Assembly: GCA_902767135.1 (NCBI GenBank) | Contig: CACXGE010000124.1 | Coordinates: 18,086-82,085 of the forward strand | Direction: 5' to 3' | DNA: 64,000 nucleotides | Source: an uncultured Lachnospiraceae bacterium | GTDB taxonomy: Bacteria > Bacillota > Clostridia > Lachnospirales > Lachnospiraceae | Shown here: piece by piece, positions 9,167 to 18,244 of the stretch | How the letters are laid out: the number at the start of each line of letters is the position of its first letter | Position numbering within the stretch: position 1 is the stretch's first letter | Notes under the pieces: model-generated | The model's input: only the letters and a program-made list of their open reading frames with translations | Database searches by the model: none | What the model was told of the DNA's origin: nothing | Program-made: the position numbers and the translations under genes

Positions 9167-9910
9167 TTATTTCTCTCCTTTCCACACCGCAACCGCTGAA
9201 TAGTTGTCCATATTCACATTTTTTCCATTTCTTTTCACTCGCTTAACCATTTTCTCTAGCCAGCTTTGAGGATTTTTAGACCAGAAAAGGTCAGATTCCA
9301 TTTTCTTTTCCTCAATTAATTCCCAAAATCCATCGGAACAGAGCAAAAAACTCATATCCCGCGTTTTTTCTATTTCTTCTGAAATCTGATATTTTGGCTC
9401 ATCCCATTCAATTCCCATTACCTTTAATAACCGGTTTCTGTCCTCATGATGTCTGATATCCTTCTCCTTGATTTCTCCAAGGTTCACTAACATCTGAGGA
9501 ACACTGTGATCTAACGTATGTAAAACATATTTTCCTTTTTTAAATAAATAAAGTCTACTGTCGCCAATATGCCCCCACAGAACTTTATGCTCATCCATCA
9601 TCAATACCACAAGAGTGGTTTTCATTTCGTTTTCCCGCCCCTGCTCCTTTTGACTTAAAAGAAGGTGTTCCTGTGCTGTTTCAAAACATTTTTTCATGCA
9701 TTCCACAGAGACTTCTCTCTCCCTGGAAAATACCTCTTTCACCTGGGTCACCACCAGTTCCGAGGCTTCCGCTCCTCCACCATGTCCTCCAAGACCATCT
9801 GCCAGGACAAAGCAGCATTTGCCTTCCACTTGCTCTACCCCAACAGCGTCTTCATTGTAATCTCTGTCCCCTGGATTCGTAAAAAGACTGTACTTTATCA
9901 CCGACATCAT
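9167..9910 (-). CDS. PP2C-family Ser/Thr protein phosphatase, first gene of signalling operon
   Basis: PP2C motifs are complete: DRDYNEDA (D21), LADGLGGHGGG (D38), HIGDSR (116-119), LCSDGFW (192-196) and MDNYSAVAVW. At 247 residues it is close to the minimal bacterial PrpC/Stp type that partners PASTA kinases. It differs enough from the phosphatase at 5965 to suggest distinct targets. Two adjacent ATG codons (9910 and 9907) follow AGGAGG, and either could be used. It is preceded by a promoter at 9987-10015 and a 5'-UTR hairpin. Confidence 0.92.
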   Translation of the reverse strand: MMSVIKYSLFTNPGDRDYNEDAVGVEQVEGKCCFVLADGLGGHGGGAEASELVVTQVKEVFSREREVSVECMKKCFETAQEHLLLSQKEQGRENEMKTTLVVLMMDEHKVLWGHIGDSRLYLFKKGKYVLHTLDHSVPQMLVNLGEIKEKDIRHHEDRNRLLKVMGIEWDEPKYQISEEIEKTRDMSFLLCSDGFWELIEEKKMESDLFWSKNPQSWLEKMVKRVKRNGKNVNMDNYSAVAVWKGEK

Positions 9911-9937
9911 TCTTCCTCCCTTTTAATTTTTCACGTT

Positions 9938-9966
9938 GTAACTGTTCAAAAACACTGAACAGTTAC
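9938..9966 (-). repeat. 5'-UTR palindrome GTAACTGTTCA, dispersed repeat member
   Basis: The arms GTAACTGTTCA (9938-9948) and TGAACAGTTAC (9956-9966) form a perfect 11-bp stem with a 7-base loop. It lies between the predicted transcription start and the first codon of the signalling operon. Related palindromes recur between other genes in the window. Confidence 0.8.
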
Positions 9967-9986
9967 CTCACATTTTACCTTGTATC

Positions 9987-10015
9987 ATGTTACCATTTTA
10001 TGAAAAAATTGTAAA
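9987..10015 (-). promoter_or_regulatory. Predicted sigma-A promoter of the kinase/FHA/phosphatase operon
   Basis: Reading the minus strand, TTTACA is followed after 17 bases by TAACAT. No other promoter-like pair is obvious before the first gene of the operon. Confidence 0.6.
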
Positions 10016-10028
10016 GAGAAGCCCAACC

Positions 10029-10059
10029 AAAAAACTCCCCATACTCGGGGAGTTTTTTT
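10029..10059 (-). terminator. Rho-independent terminator after uppP
   Basis: CTCCCC (10035-10040) pairs with GGGGAG (10047-10052), extended by flanking A and T runs on both sides, so it can act on both strands. It lies downstream of uppP on the minus strand. Confidence 0.85.
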
Positions 10060-10076
10060 AATCTATGTTTTCTTGC

Positions 10077-10116
10077 GGTCTCAGCAGTAAATGCTGAGAC
10101 CTGTACTGAACAGTTA
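10077..10116 (-). repeat. Hairpin GGTCTCAGCA plus half copy of the dispersed palindrome
   Basis: GGTCTCAGCA (10077-10086) and TGCTGAGACC (10092-10101) form a perfect 10-bp stem. It is followed by TACTGAACAGTTAC, one arm of the repeat seen at 9938. It sits between the uppP stop codon and the terminator. Confidence 0.65.
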
Positions 10117-10120
10117 CTAT

Positions 10121-11002
10121 TTATCTAAATAGTGCATAGGCAATTAAAATAATACCTAATACAATTCGATAGTAACCAAAAACTTTAAAATCTTTCTTTT
10201 TAATGTATGAAATAAATGTTTTAATGGCAATGACAGAAACCACAAATGCAGTTACCATACCCACCACTAATATCACAATCTCGTTTCCCTGAAAGGAGCC
10301 TCCAAACTTTACCAGCTTTAATAAACTTGCCCCTACCATAATAGGTAACGCCAGGAAAAAACTAAATTCTGCTGCCACATATCGAGAGCATCCTATTAAA
10401 ACTGCTCCAAGAATGGTCGCACCGGATCTTGAGGTACCCGGAATCAGTGCAAGCACCTGAAAAATTCCTATAATTAATGCATGTCGATAGGACATCTCAT
10501 CAAAATCATTAATAATAGAAGTTCTGTTTTTATTACGGTTTTCCATAATGATAAAAAGAATACCATAAACAATCAGCGTAATAGACACTGTTTGAAAATT
10601 GTAAAAGTGTTCTTCCAAAACATCATCTAAGGGCAATCCGATAACCGCTGCAGGAAGAGCTCCTACAATTACCTTAAACCACATTTCCATGGTATCCCAT
10701 TTCACATATTTATTCAAAAAACCTGCAAAGCCCTTTGTTTCTCCTGGTGCAAACTTTACATGATTTTCATTTTTTCCGGTGACAAATGGCCAAAGTTTAT
10801 TCCAAAACAACACAACCACTGCCAAAATGGCTCCTAGCTGAATCACCACCAAAAACATTTCCATAAATTCAGGAGTCACATCAAGCTTGATAAATTCATC
10901 AAGTATAATCATGTGCCCCGTACTGCTAATGGGTAACCATTCTGTAATCCCTTCTACAATACCTAAAAGAATTACCTTTAGAATTTCAATAAATCCATCC
11001 AT
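10121..11002 (-). CDS. uppP: Undecaprenyl-diphosphate phosphatase UppP (BacA)
   Basis: This integral membrane enzyme dephosphorylates undecaprenyl diphosphate to recycle the lipid carrier for peptidoglycan and wall polysaccharides. The two family signatures are present: [15 protein letters not shown] at about 18-32 and [10 protein letters not shown] at about 183-192, with several hydrophobic helices. The 293 residues fit the usual length. AGGTT-type upstream bases are present and the gene follows the DUF3048 lipoprotein gene by 13 bases, so the two are probably co-transcribed. The role fits a window dominated by undecaprenyl-linked polymer synthesis. Confidence 0.96.
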   Translation of the reverse strand: MDGFIEILKVILLGIVEGITEWLPISSTGHMIILDEFIKLDVTPEFMEMFLVVIQLGAILAVVVLFWNKLWPFVTGKNENHVKFAPGETKGFAGFLNKYVKWDTMEMWFKVIVGALPAAVIGLPLDDVLEEHFYNFQTVSITLIVYGILFIIMENRNKNRTSIINDFDEMSYRHALIIGIFQVLALIPGTSRSGATILGAVLIGCSRYVAAEFSFFLALPIMVGASLLKLVKFGGSFQGNEIVILVVGMVTAFVVSVIAIKTFISYIKKKDFKVFGYYRIVLGIILIAYALFR

Positions 11003-11015
11003 GAAATAACCTCCG

Positions 11016-12113
11016 TTATTCGATTACTGTCTCATCCTTAACAGCTTCTCTTACGACACAGACCCAGGTCTTACCTGTATTCACTTTAATCTCATTGCCA
11101 CTCATATCATAGTACTTTGTTCTATCCCAGTCTGCTGATTTTGTCCAGGTAATGGGAATTGCCTTACCATTTGTGATGTAGTATCCGGACATTCCTTCTC
11201 CTACAATATCGTATGCCTTATAATCTTTGGCATCTCTTGATACACCTACATTGTTCTGAATAATAATATTCTTCACTGCAAGTTGTTCGCCGTCTAAATC
11301 ATCAATCTGTTTTCCACCATACTGGAATCTGTAATACAAACCGTCTTCTGCATTGTATTCAAACCAAGGCTTGTTTACATCATATCCAGCCGGTGTTACC
11401 TTATTGGCAGGAATTCCATCCGCAAGTTCCACCTGCTCTGTCTCTGCTGCAAAGTTAAAGTGTGGCTTTAGCACGGTACCTCTCACTTCGTCAAATGTTA
11501 AATCGTAGTCATATTTTTCCACACCCTTTAAGATTCCTTCTCCACTGGCATATGCATTATGTGGTGCCTTTCTGTCGGAAGAACGGTAATAAACAGTTCC
11601 GTCAAGAATGGTTCCGTCTAAATTGTCTACATCATCCCTTGCCAACACATCTGATACATACAATGCCGGACCACCAAAATGACAATAAATCGCATCATAT
11701 TCCAATGCCCAATACACATAATAATCACGACAGCTTCTTACCGAACCAATCTTTTCCAACCCTTTCCAGTCTTCAATAATCCCCATCAAACGGGTAAGAT
11801 TTCCCTCTACATTACACTCATATATAATACCAGCCTTTGAAATACTGGTCTGAGGACAAGCTTCTTTAATATTATTAAACATTACTGCAATAGGCCTCTG
11901 ATTTTCAAACGACGAATCCATTACCTGATTTGTAATGTAGCTTCTATACTTACCATCCCCAACGCTTTCTTCTTCCTTTGTTGCCTCTTCTGTTATGTCT
12001 GTTACGGCTTCTGTAGGAGTAGTCTCTGTTGTTTCCTCTTTCGATGAACCACATCCCACCATAACAGTTGCAACTGTTGCCAATAATAACATGGCCACTT
12101 TCATTTTCTTCAC
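11016..12113 (-). CDS. DUF3048 family lipoprotein (YerB-like)
   Basis: A lipoprotein signal is visible: [18 protein letters not shown] followed by the lipobox VGC, then a Thr/Glu-rich linker. The mature part matches the DUF3048 family (YerB in Bacillus), recognised by RPIAVMFNN, a [26 protein letters not shown] centre and a C-terminal GKTWVCVV. The biochemical function of the family is not established. I chose GTG 12113 because AGAGAGG lies 8 bases upstream and the predicted transcript starts near 12150; an ATG at 12146 in the same frame would leave almost no leader. It is the first gene of a two-gene unit with uppP. Confidence 0.85.
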   Translation of the reverse strand: MKKMKVAMLLLATVATVMVGCGSSKEETTETTPTEAVTDITEEATKEEESVGDGKYRSYITNQVMDSSFENQRPIAVMFNNIKEACPQTSISKAGIIYECNVEGNLTRLMGIIEDWKGLEKIGSVRSCRDYYVYWALEYDAIYCHFGGPALYVSDVLARDDVDNLDGTILDGTVYYRSSDRKAPHNAYASGEGILKGVEKYDYDLTFDEVRGTVLKPHFNFAAETEQVELADGIPANKVTPAGYDVNKPWFEYNAEDGLYYRFQYGGKQIDDLDGEQLAVKNIIIQNNVGVSRDAKDYKAYDIVGEGMSGYYITNGKAIPITWTKSADWDRTKYYDMSGNEIKVNTGKTWVCVVREAVKDETVIE

Positions 12114-12156
12114 TGTTTCTTCCTCTCTTTCCATAGGTTTTTTCACATACTAAGAC

Positions 12157-12185
12157 ATCATATCATATATTTATGGATTTGTGAA
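12157..12185 (-). promoter_or_regulatory. Predicted sigma-A promoter of DUF3048-uppP
   Basis: Minus strand: TTCACA, 17 bases, TATGAT. Its position supports the GTG start at 12113. Confidence 0.65.
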
Positions 12186-12284
12186 CAGATTCCTTTCTTA
12201 AAGATTTTTTAAGTATGAGGTTTTATTTATCTCCTACCTGTTACAACAAGATTCTTAAATTTTTATTAAAATATATTTTTTCTA

Positions 12285-12312
12285 TTGATATCCCCCCCCC
12301 AAATATGATATT
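12285..12312 (+). promoter_or_regulatory. Candidate phase-variable promoter with poly-C spacer
   Basis: TTGATA (12285-12290) and GATATT (12307-12312) are 16 bases apart, and nine of those bases are consecutive C (12292-12300). Change in the number of C would change the spacing of the two boxes. It lies upstream of the secreted-protein gene at 12359. The -10 box is imperfect (4 of 6), so the assignment is tentative. Confidence 0.45.
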
Positions 12313-12358
12313 TATTTTTTCTGTACGCGTATAAATAAACAAAGGAGTTTTTTAAAGT

Positions 12359-13345
12359 ATGAAAAAAATCATGAAACCAAAACAATTATTTTTAACAATA
12401 TTTAACTTATTTTTATTCTATTCATTATTGACTATCCAAACACCGGCAAGTACTATACTTACCATGGAAGAAACGTGGACGGATGAAAGCGAAGAGACAA
12501 TTAACGACTTATTTGAGCAAATGGCAACAAACCATACTAATAATATGTTAAATGCTACTTCAAACACACAACAGTCAAAAATAGAAAAAGAGTTGTCTAA
12601 ACATGGTGTCCAGAAAATGACAGACTCTCAAATAAATAATTTTATCAAAAGCAATAACTTTCATCCAAATAGTAATATAAGTTTTTGGCACAAAGATAGT
12701 ACATATAAATACAAGGGTAAGAAATATTTTATTCGCAAAATATATGCCAAATCTTGCGGAGACAACAATCGGTTGGACGATGGTGGTGATGGATGTGCTT
12801 TATACACAGATATGTCATATTTAATGAAAAACACTAAATACCTTGCATCAATCTATACACAAAAAGCTCTCGGACTAATTCCTGTTATTCAGTGGACGCC
12901 ATATGAATTGTTATTTGCAGATGTTTCGAATGTAACGAACGAATCTCATAAAGTTACTTACCGAAGCACACAAACCTATTGTTGGGTTTATGTAGAACCA
13001 TATAATGCAAAGAAAAAAGGGCAGAATCTTCAATTATGCTTTTCTACTAACATGGTAACAGTTTCCTACTCACAGGTTTTTGCTGGTTATAAAACCGAAA
13101 CCAAGACTGTAAAGAAGAAAAAAGTCCCATATCGTGTACCCTATACAAAAGCTATTTCTTCCCGAAATTTCACATCCAAAGCTACTAGTTATGGTAGCAC
13201 TAAAAAAGCTGTTATGTACTATTTGGGCGAGAGTACTCAACGAACTAGTTATGTAGAACAATATAGATTTCTAGGACCTAGTGGTTCAAATAAAAAGCAC
13301 ACTCAAAAACTTGCCTTATTTGACTCACCAAATTTACTCAAATGA
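12359..13345 (+). CDS. Hypothetical secreted protein, AT-rich
   Basis: I do not recognise this family. The N terminus has lysines followed by a hydrophobic stretch (about 10-28, FLTIFNLFLFYSLLTI) and a possible signal-peptidase site near PASTI, so export is likely. The 300-residue mature part is rich in Asn, Thr, Lys and Tyr, with no clear catalytic motif. A segment at about 248-262 is rich in Lys and Thr (TKTVKKKKVPYR). Codon and base use is visibly more AT-rich than the flanking genes. AAAGGAG lies 11 bases before the ATG. The next small membrane-protein gene follows after 15 bases and probably belongs to the same transcript. Confidence 0.7.
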   Translation: MKKIMKPKQLFLTIFNLFLFYSLLTIQTPASTILTMEETWTDESEETINDLFEQMATNHTNNMLNATSNTQQSKIEKELSKHGVQKMTDSQINNFIKSNNFHPNSNISFWHKDSTYKYKGKKYFIRKIYAKSCGDNNRLDDGGDGCALYTDMSYLMKNTKYLASIYTQKALGLIPVIQWTPYELLFADVSNVTNESHKVTYRSTQTYCWVYVEPYNAKKKGQNLQLCFSTNMVTVSYSQVFAGYKTETKTVKKKKVPYRVPYTKAISSRNFTSKATSYGSTKKAVMYYLGESTQRTSYVEQYRFLGPSGSNKKHTQKLALFDSPNLLK

Positions 13346-13360
13346 AAGGAATGAAAATAA

Positions 13361-13774
13361 ATGCAAATTAACTTTGGAAGATTAATGGATTTAGGATATG
13401 AAAGATATCTCGGAATACAAAACGGAAATAAATATTACATCATATATGTAGACGGAAATGGTACTATGCTTAATTTTAGAAATCCCTTTTATTATAGTTT
13501 AGTTGGGTATATTGACAAAAAAGGAAACAATCATTGTCACGTGTTTTCTGGTATTACAGATCCTCTTCTCCAGAGTATTCTCTTTTTTTGCAGTGCCCTT
13601 ATCGGAATTATAGCAACCGAATCCATATGTAATGGATTACTTATTGCAATTCTTTCCTCACTAACAGTGGGAAGTATCACATATATTCTATCAAGGATGA
13701 GTTCGAAATATAAAATTAGCAAAACAAATTTATTACAATTTATTGAAAAACAGCTCACTGCAAACAATTCATAA
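13361..13774 (+). CDS. Small membrane protein of unknown function
   Basis: The family is not recognised. The first 65 residues are soluble and beta-strand-like (YYIIYVDGNGTM, YIDKKGNNHCHVF). Two adjacent hydrophobic helices follow (about 68-110), and a short charged tail ends the protein. AAAGGAATG-type bases precede the ATG. It sits 15 bases after the secreted-protein gene and shares its AT-rich composition, so the two may form a functional pair. Confidence 0.62.
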   Translation: MQINFGRLMDLGYERYLGIQNGNKYYIIYVDGNGTMLNFRNPFYYSLVGYIDKKGNNHCHVFSGITDPLLQSILFFCSALIGIIATESICNGLLIAILSSLTVGSITYILSRMSSKYKISKTNLLQFIEKQLTANNS

Positions 13775-13780
13775 AAACCA

Positions 13781-13810
13781 CGTAACTGTTCAGTATATCT
13801 GAAGGTTTCG
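13781..13810 (+). repeat. Degenerate copy of the GTAACTGTTCAG palindrome
   Basis: CGTAACTGTTCAG is followed by an imperfect complementary arm starting CTGAA. It lies just after the small membrane-protein gene. Confidence 0.5.
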
Positions 13811-13825
13811 TAGACCAATTTTACC

Positions 13826-13855
13826 CAAAAAGGAGATGTGTCCCCACATCTCCTT
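13826..13855 (-). terminator. Terminator of the subtilase gene
   Basis: AAGGAGATGTG (13830-13840) pairs perfectly with CACATCTCCTT (13845-13855). Read on the minus strand the stem is followed by TTTTGGG, 22 bases after the subtilase stop codon. Confidence 0.85.
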
Positions 13856-13877
13856 AATGTTAGTCCTAAACTATTAT

Positions 13878-16800
13878 TTATTTCACAATCTTAATTTTCA
13901 TGGTTGCTTTTTTCTTTGAACCATCTTTTGCCTTTGCTGTGACAGTCACTGTCTTTCCAATACCAGCCTTCTTGGCTGTTAATTTTCCGTTCTTAATTGT
14001 GGCATATTTTTTGTTGGATACAGACCAGGTAATTTCCTTGTTCGTTGCATTCTTTGGTGAAATGCTTGCAGTTATTTTTAAAGATTTTCCTGCCTTTAAG
14101 GTTTTCTGATTCTTCTTTGTTGATAAGGTAATCTTCTTTACTGCTACCTTTTTGGCAACCGTTACCTTTACCTTGGCAACTACCGTTCCTCTATCCTTGG
14201 CTCTTACAGTAATCACTGCACTCTTTCCACCAGCAGTTTTCTTTGCTGTGATTTTACCCTTGCTATCCACAGTTACTACCTTGGTATTGCTTGAAGTATA
14301 GGTTACTGCTTTATTCTCTGCTTCCATAGGAAGTACTTTGGTCTTTAACTGATAGCTGTTTCCTGCCAGTAAGGAAAATTCTGACTTATCCAACTGGATT
14401 TCAGAGACGTAAGCACCGTAAACGAAATCCACATCAATATCTTTCGTGATATTTGCAATCTGGTATGTGGTATTGTTGCCATCTCCCTTGATAGCTACAC
14501 TCTTTCCGTCTACCTTCATACTCTTTAAATAGTAATTATCCAGTAATTCCAGCTTTAACTCTACGCTGTCTCCCGGATTGTACCTTCCAACGCCCCAAGC
14601 GAAACCACCTTCCATGTTGTCCGTGGCAGTTACACTAAAACATGCAGAACTTACAGGGATTTCATAGATTTCATAATCTCCACTAAGATAAAAATCTAAG
14701 ATTTCATCATAAACTGGTTTTCCCGATGTCATCATAATAAACTTATCATCCAGAACTCCTGCTACATAAGTCTGTTCATCCAAAATCTTATCCATGGTAA
14801 AGTCGGTTGCTTTATAGGAGTCTGTTGCCACATTATACATAAAGATGTCTCCATATTTTTCTGCCTGACAGTTAGAGTAAATCAGACCATCACTTACCGC
14901 AGACACATCTCCGGTGTAATATTCTGGCAACATGCTGGCTTCCGGTGTATCCGGTGTCACCGGTTTGTAGCTTTCTTCGTAGGTAACCGGATCCCCCAAA
15001 ATAATCTCTGCCTTTGAAATGGTCCAGTTCTTTCCATCAAAGATCATGTTCTTTGGAGATTTCTTGCTACCTCCACCTAAGGTAAGCACTAATTTATTTC
15101 CTGTCTGTACTGCTTTGGCTGCAAATCTTCCCTCTGGAAGTTCTGCTCCCTTACTCCACTTCTTTGTTTTTGTATCATATACGTACACATCTTTTACAGC
15201 TTCTTTTTTTTGATTATCATATCCACCCATCAAATATAACTTTCCATTATATCCAGCTAAAGTAGAACACTGATATGCATAATATTCGTTTTTCTTATCT
15301 AGTCCTAAATATCCGTCCGGAAGGTTTGCAATTTTCTTCCATTTCATTGTTTCCATATCAAAGGAAACCAATACACTTTTCATTGCGTAGTCTTTATACA
15401 AATTAGCCACTGCATAAATTGTCTGATTACACATAGTTGGAGACTCTACAGCTACCCAGTCATTTTCTGAGGTCTTTCCAAAAATATCTTTTGCGGATAT
15501 TCCGGTACAATACTGGAATATCTGTGCTTTTTCTCCCATGGTATCGTTTACATCGGAGTATATGCCTACATTATCAAAATATTCTATTTCTCCATTGTCA
15601 CCTACCATGTATCCCATGTTTCCATTGGTTAATACACTGGAGCCCTCAAGATTATAACCCACATTTGCAGCAAGACCTACTAACTTTGGTGTTTTTCCTT
15701 TGGCAAAATACTTATTTGCCTTCAATTCTCTACCATCTGAGGTAACTGTAATTTTTAAGCGTTTGTTATAAAAATCACCGGATAATAGAATTTCCTTATC
15801 CGTACCGGAAACCTTTTTCGTCTCCACACCTTCTACTGTAACAGATGCATTCTTGTCAAAGTAACGTCCGGAAATCAAAAGCTGTCCCTTTTCATTTAGG
15901 GAAACCTCTTTTAAGAATGCTCCCTGCTGATCTGCATGGTTTAAATCTAACATACCATCTGTGGCAACTTTACCTTTTAAGGTATCAAGCTTGGTCACTG
16001 CACCTAACACACGGGCTTTTCTATCTAACGCATCATCCTTTGGATAAGCTGCTGCCATAGCTGCCACCGCACCTGACACATATGGTGTTGCCATAGATGT
16101 ACCATTATAATAAGCAGTTTTTCCGTATTCTTCTTCTTTTAAATTCGGCTTACTTACAGCAAAATCATCAATATGTACTTCAATATCTCCATCTCCCAGA
16201 GCGACTACAGCAACCATCAGTGCATTTACCTGTTCTTTTTTCGCCTTGTCTTGCCCTGGATTACACTGAGTCCAGTAATTTTCTTCACCAGAAGTAATTG
16301 ACTGAAGCATCAAGTCATAATTTATCGACTCAAAGGTATCCTTATCAAAAACACCCATTCCTGTCCCCCAGCCCACCATAGGTACATCCTCTGGTGCATA
16401 TGAAGTCTCTGGCTTCTTTGGTGTAATCTTCGCCTTTACCATGGCATTTGCTATAGCCAGTGTACTGGTAGCCGGCTGAATATACGGAAGTACCAGAATA
16501 TAATTTTCGTCTTCCTTTGCATCCTTAATGGTCCACTTTAAGGAAGTTTTATCTGATGGGTCACCTCCAAAGTACTCATCTGACACCACTTCAACCTTCA
16601 TTTTCTGGATTTCATCTTCATCCGTATAATCTCTCAGATAAAAATATGGAATCTGATTACCATCTAACGACTTGATATCTACTAATTTCTGCATTGTCTG
16701 TCCTGGTTTGGATTCAGAAGCTTCATCTAAGGCTGTTGCCACCTCCACCAGGTTTCCTGAGAACCCCTGGAAAAATTCACAGTTCTTGTAGTTTCCATTT

Positions 16801-18014
16801 TCATCTTTTCCATAAGCCCTTGGAGTAAAATTATTGTAAGAAACTGTGGATAAAATGTCGGCACCTGGGGCTGCCACATCTACATACTCACAACCGTAGT
16901 TAGAAAAATCTGCCAATTCTCCCTTTTCATTCACGGCTGCAACTGATACAATATATTCACTATCGATACAGGCTGGGGAAGTTATATATTCTACTCCTAA
17001 CTCTGAATACTCATTACCAGCAGCACATACTGTGATAGCTCCTGCTTCACCTACCATGTCGATGGCAGCACCCAAAGCTTGATCCTCATCACTATACGGA
17101 TCTCCACCACCCCAGGAATTGCTGACAGCTACTACATTTGCTCCCAATTCCATAGCTGTATAAATATATTCATAGGCTTCTACCGCATCATAGGTGTCAC
17201 CATAACCTTCTGCGTCCAAGAATTTCAATGGCATAATCCTGGTATTGCAGCTTTCTGCCACAGAGCTGATAATACCTGCACAATGACTGCCATGTCCAGC
17301 ATCGTCCATAGGATCTGCATCATCGTTTACCGTATCATATCCATGTTTTCCACTTAAATACGCGGTATATGGATTTTCCCAAATATAATCCTTTAGTAAT
17401 TCATGATCATAATCCACACCTGTATCTATTACAGCGATAATCTGTTCTTTATCAGTTGTAGCCTTTACCTTGTCTGACTCTGGATTGATATCCAGTCCCA
17501 AAGCACCATTACTCTGTCCCTGATTATCCAATCCCCACAGTTCTTTTTCATAGCTGTTTTTATCAATATCTAAGGCTGAATAGATGTAGTTTGGCTGAGC
17601 AATCACATCCTTATCTTTTCCTTTATATAACGCTAACAATTCTTCTGTGCTTAATTTATCAGAAGAAATCTTTGATACCAAAAGAGCTGGCTTTTTCCCT
17701 GCTTCCAATATTGTACTTTCTTTAAGAGAGAGCCCTAATTCCTTTGCTGTTCCCCTGACTGCATTAATTGCTTGGGTATTTTCCTTTTTGCTCTTTCCCG
17801 CTTTGGAAACCAAAAGAATTTCTCCTTCTACATATTTTCTTTCTTTCTTTTTGTTCTTCAGCTCTTCCACCTTTTTTTGTAGCTCTGACTGTCCTGTCAG
17901 CACCTTAGAAGATTTTTTCTCCTGAAGATTTGTCTGTGCACTTACATCACAAGGCACCATGGTTGCCATCATGCTAAATGCCAGCAGACCACTCACTACT
18001 TTTTGTAGCTTCAT
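13878..18014 (-). CDS. Large secreted S8 subtilisin-like protease with Kelch-like and two BIG2 domains
   Basis: A signal peptide (1-26) and a propeptide-like region (about 55-145) precede the S8 catalytic domain. The triad is IDTGVD (D197), HGSHCAG (H241) and GTSMATP (S640), with the oxyanion Asn at AAGNE (N333). The distance from N333 to S640 is unusually long because about 230 residues are inserted, which may be a PA or beta-sandwich domain. The C-terminal half contains Kelch-like repeats (about 880-1090, with LYLMGGYDN and YVYDTKTKKWSKG) and two BIG2 Ig-like domains (about 1210-1378, with KITAKKAG-type motifs). No LPxTG or membrane anchor is seen. It has its own promoter and terminator. 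AGAGGTG lies before the ATG. Confidence 0.93.
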   Translation of the reverse strand: MKLQKVVSGLLAFSMMATMVPCDVSAQTNLQEKKSSKVLTGQSELQKKVEELKNKKKERKYVEGEILLVSKAGKSKKENTQAINAVRGTAKELGLSLKESTILEAGKKPALLVSKISSDKLSTEELLALYKGKDKDVIAQPNYIYSALDIDKNSYEKELWGLDNQGQSNGALGLDINPESDKVKATTDKEQIIAVIDTGVDYDHELLKDYIWENPYTAYLSGKHGYDTVNDDADPMDDAGHGSHCAGIISSVAESCNTRIMPLKFLDAEGYGDTYDAVEAYEYIYTAMELGANVVAVSNSWGGGDPYSDEDQALGAAIDMVGEAGAITVCAAGNEYSELGVEYITSPACIDSEYIVSVAAVNEKGELADFSNYGCEYVDVAAPGADILSTVSYNNFTPRAYGKDENGNYKNCEFFQGFSGNLVEVATALDEASESKPGQTMQKLVDIKSLDGNQIPYFYLRDYTDEDEIQKMKVEVVSDEYFGGDPSDKTSLKWTIKDAKEDENYILVLPYIQPATSTLAIANAMVKAKITPKKPETSYAPEDVPMVGWGTGMGVFDKDTFESINYDLMLQSITSGEENYWTQCNPGQDKAKKEQVNALMVAVVALGDGDIEVHIDDFAVSKPNLKEEEYGKTAYYNGTSMATPYVSGAVAAMAAAYPKDDALDRKARVLGAVTKLDTLKGKVATDGMLDLNHADQQGAFLKEVSLNEKGQLLISGRYFDKNASVTVEGVETKKVSGTDKEILLSGDFYNKRLKITVTSDGRELKANKYFAKGKTPKLVGLAANVGYNLEGSSVLTNGNMGYMVGDNGEIEYFDNVGIYSDVNDTMGEKAQIFQYCTGISAKDIFGKTSENDWVAVESPTMCNQTIYAVANLYKDYAMKSVLVSFDMETMKWKKIANLPDGYLGLDKKNEYYAYQCSTLAGYNGKLYLMGGYDNQKKEAVKDVYVYDTKTKKWSKGAELPEGRFAAKAVQTGNKLVLTLGGGSKKSPKNMIFDGKNWTISKAEIILGDPVTYEESYKPVTPDTPEASMLPEYYTGDVSAVSDGLIYSNCQAEKYGDIFMYNVATDSYKATDFTMDKILDEQTYVAGVLDDKFIMMTSGKPVYDEILDFYLSGDYEIYEIPVSSACFSVTATDNMEGGFAWGVGRYNPGDSVELKLELLDNYYLKSMKVDGKSVAIKGDGNNTTYQIANITKDIDVDFVYGAYVSEIQLDKSEFSLLAGNSYQLKTKVLPMEAENKAVTYTSSNTKVVTVDSKGKITAKKTAGGKSAVITVRAKDRGTVVAKVKVTVAKKVAVKKITLSTKKNQKTLKAGKSLKITASISPKNATNKEITWSVSNKKYATIKNGKLTAKKAGIGKTVTVTAKAKDGSKKKATMKIKIVK

Positions 18015-18043
18015 TATAAAATCACCTCTTACTATTTATTCGC

Positions 18044-18076
18044 TATCCGGGTACGGATGTACAGTAACGCCGGATA
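18044..18076 (-). promoter_or_regulatory. 5'-UTR stem-loop upstream of the subtilase
   Basis: TATCCGG (18044-18050) pairs with CCGGATA (18070-18076), and a GTAC/GTAC pair can form inside. It lies between the predicted start of transcription near 18079 and the ATG at 18014. Function is unknown. Confidence 0.45.
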
Positions 18077-18085
18077 ACAGTAACC

Positions 18086-18114
18086 ACTATATCACACCTT
18101 CCCTATCCCTGCAA
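18086..18114 (-). promoter_or_regulatory. Predicted promoter of the subtilase gene
   Basis: Minus strand: TTGCAG, 17 bases, TATAGT. The -10 is strong (5 of 6) and the -35 is weak. Confidence 0.5.
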
Positions 18115-18178
18115 TTGACTTTCTCTCAATTTATAATTATCTTAATCTAATCTTAAATAAATGCACCAAAACTATAAC

Positions 18179-18206
18179 TTGTATTTTCTTCCATATGGTT
18201 TATAAT
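18179..18206 (+). promoter_or_regulatory. Predicted promoter of the FliD-like gene
   Basis: TTGTAT, 16 bases, TATAAT (perfect -10), 38 bases before the ATG at 18245. Confidence 0.65.
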
Positions 18207-18244
18207 GAAGATGAGACGAAATAATTTTTAAGGAGGTGAATCAT

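Noticed and set aside
13900..17925. Long plus-strand open frames inside the subtilase gene
   Set aside because: They are shadows of the minus-strand gene, lack ribosome sites and give no recognisable protein; the same applies to antisense frames in other large genes.
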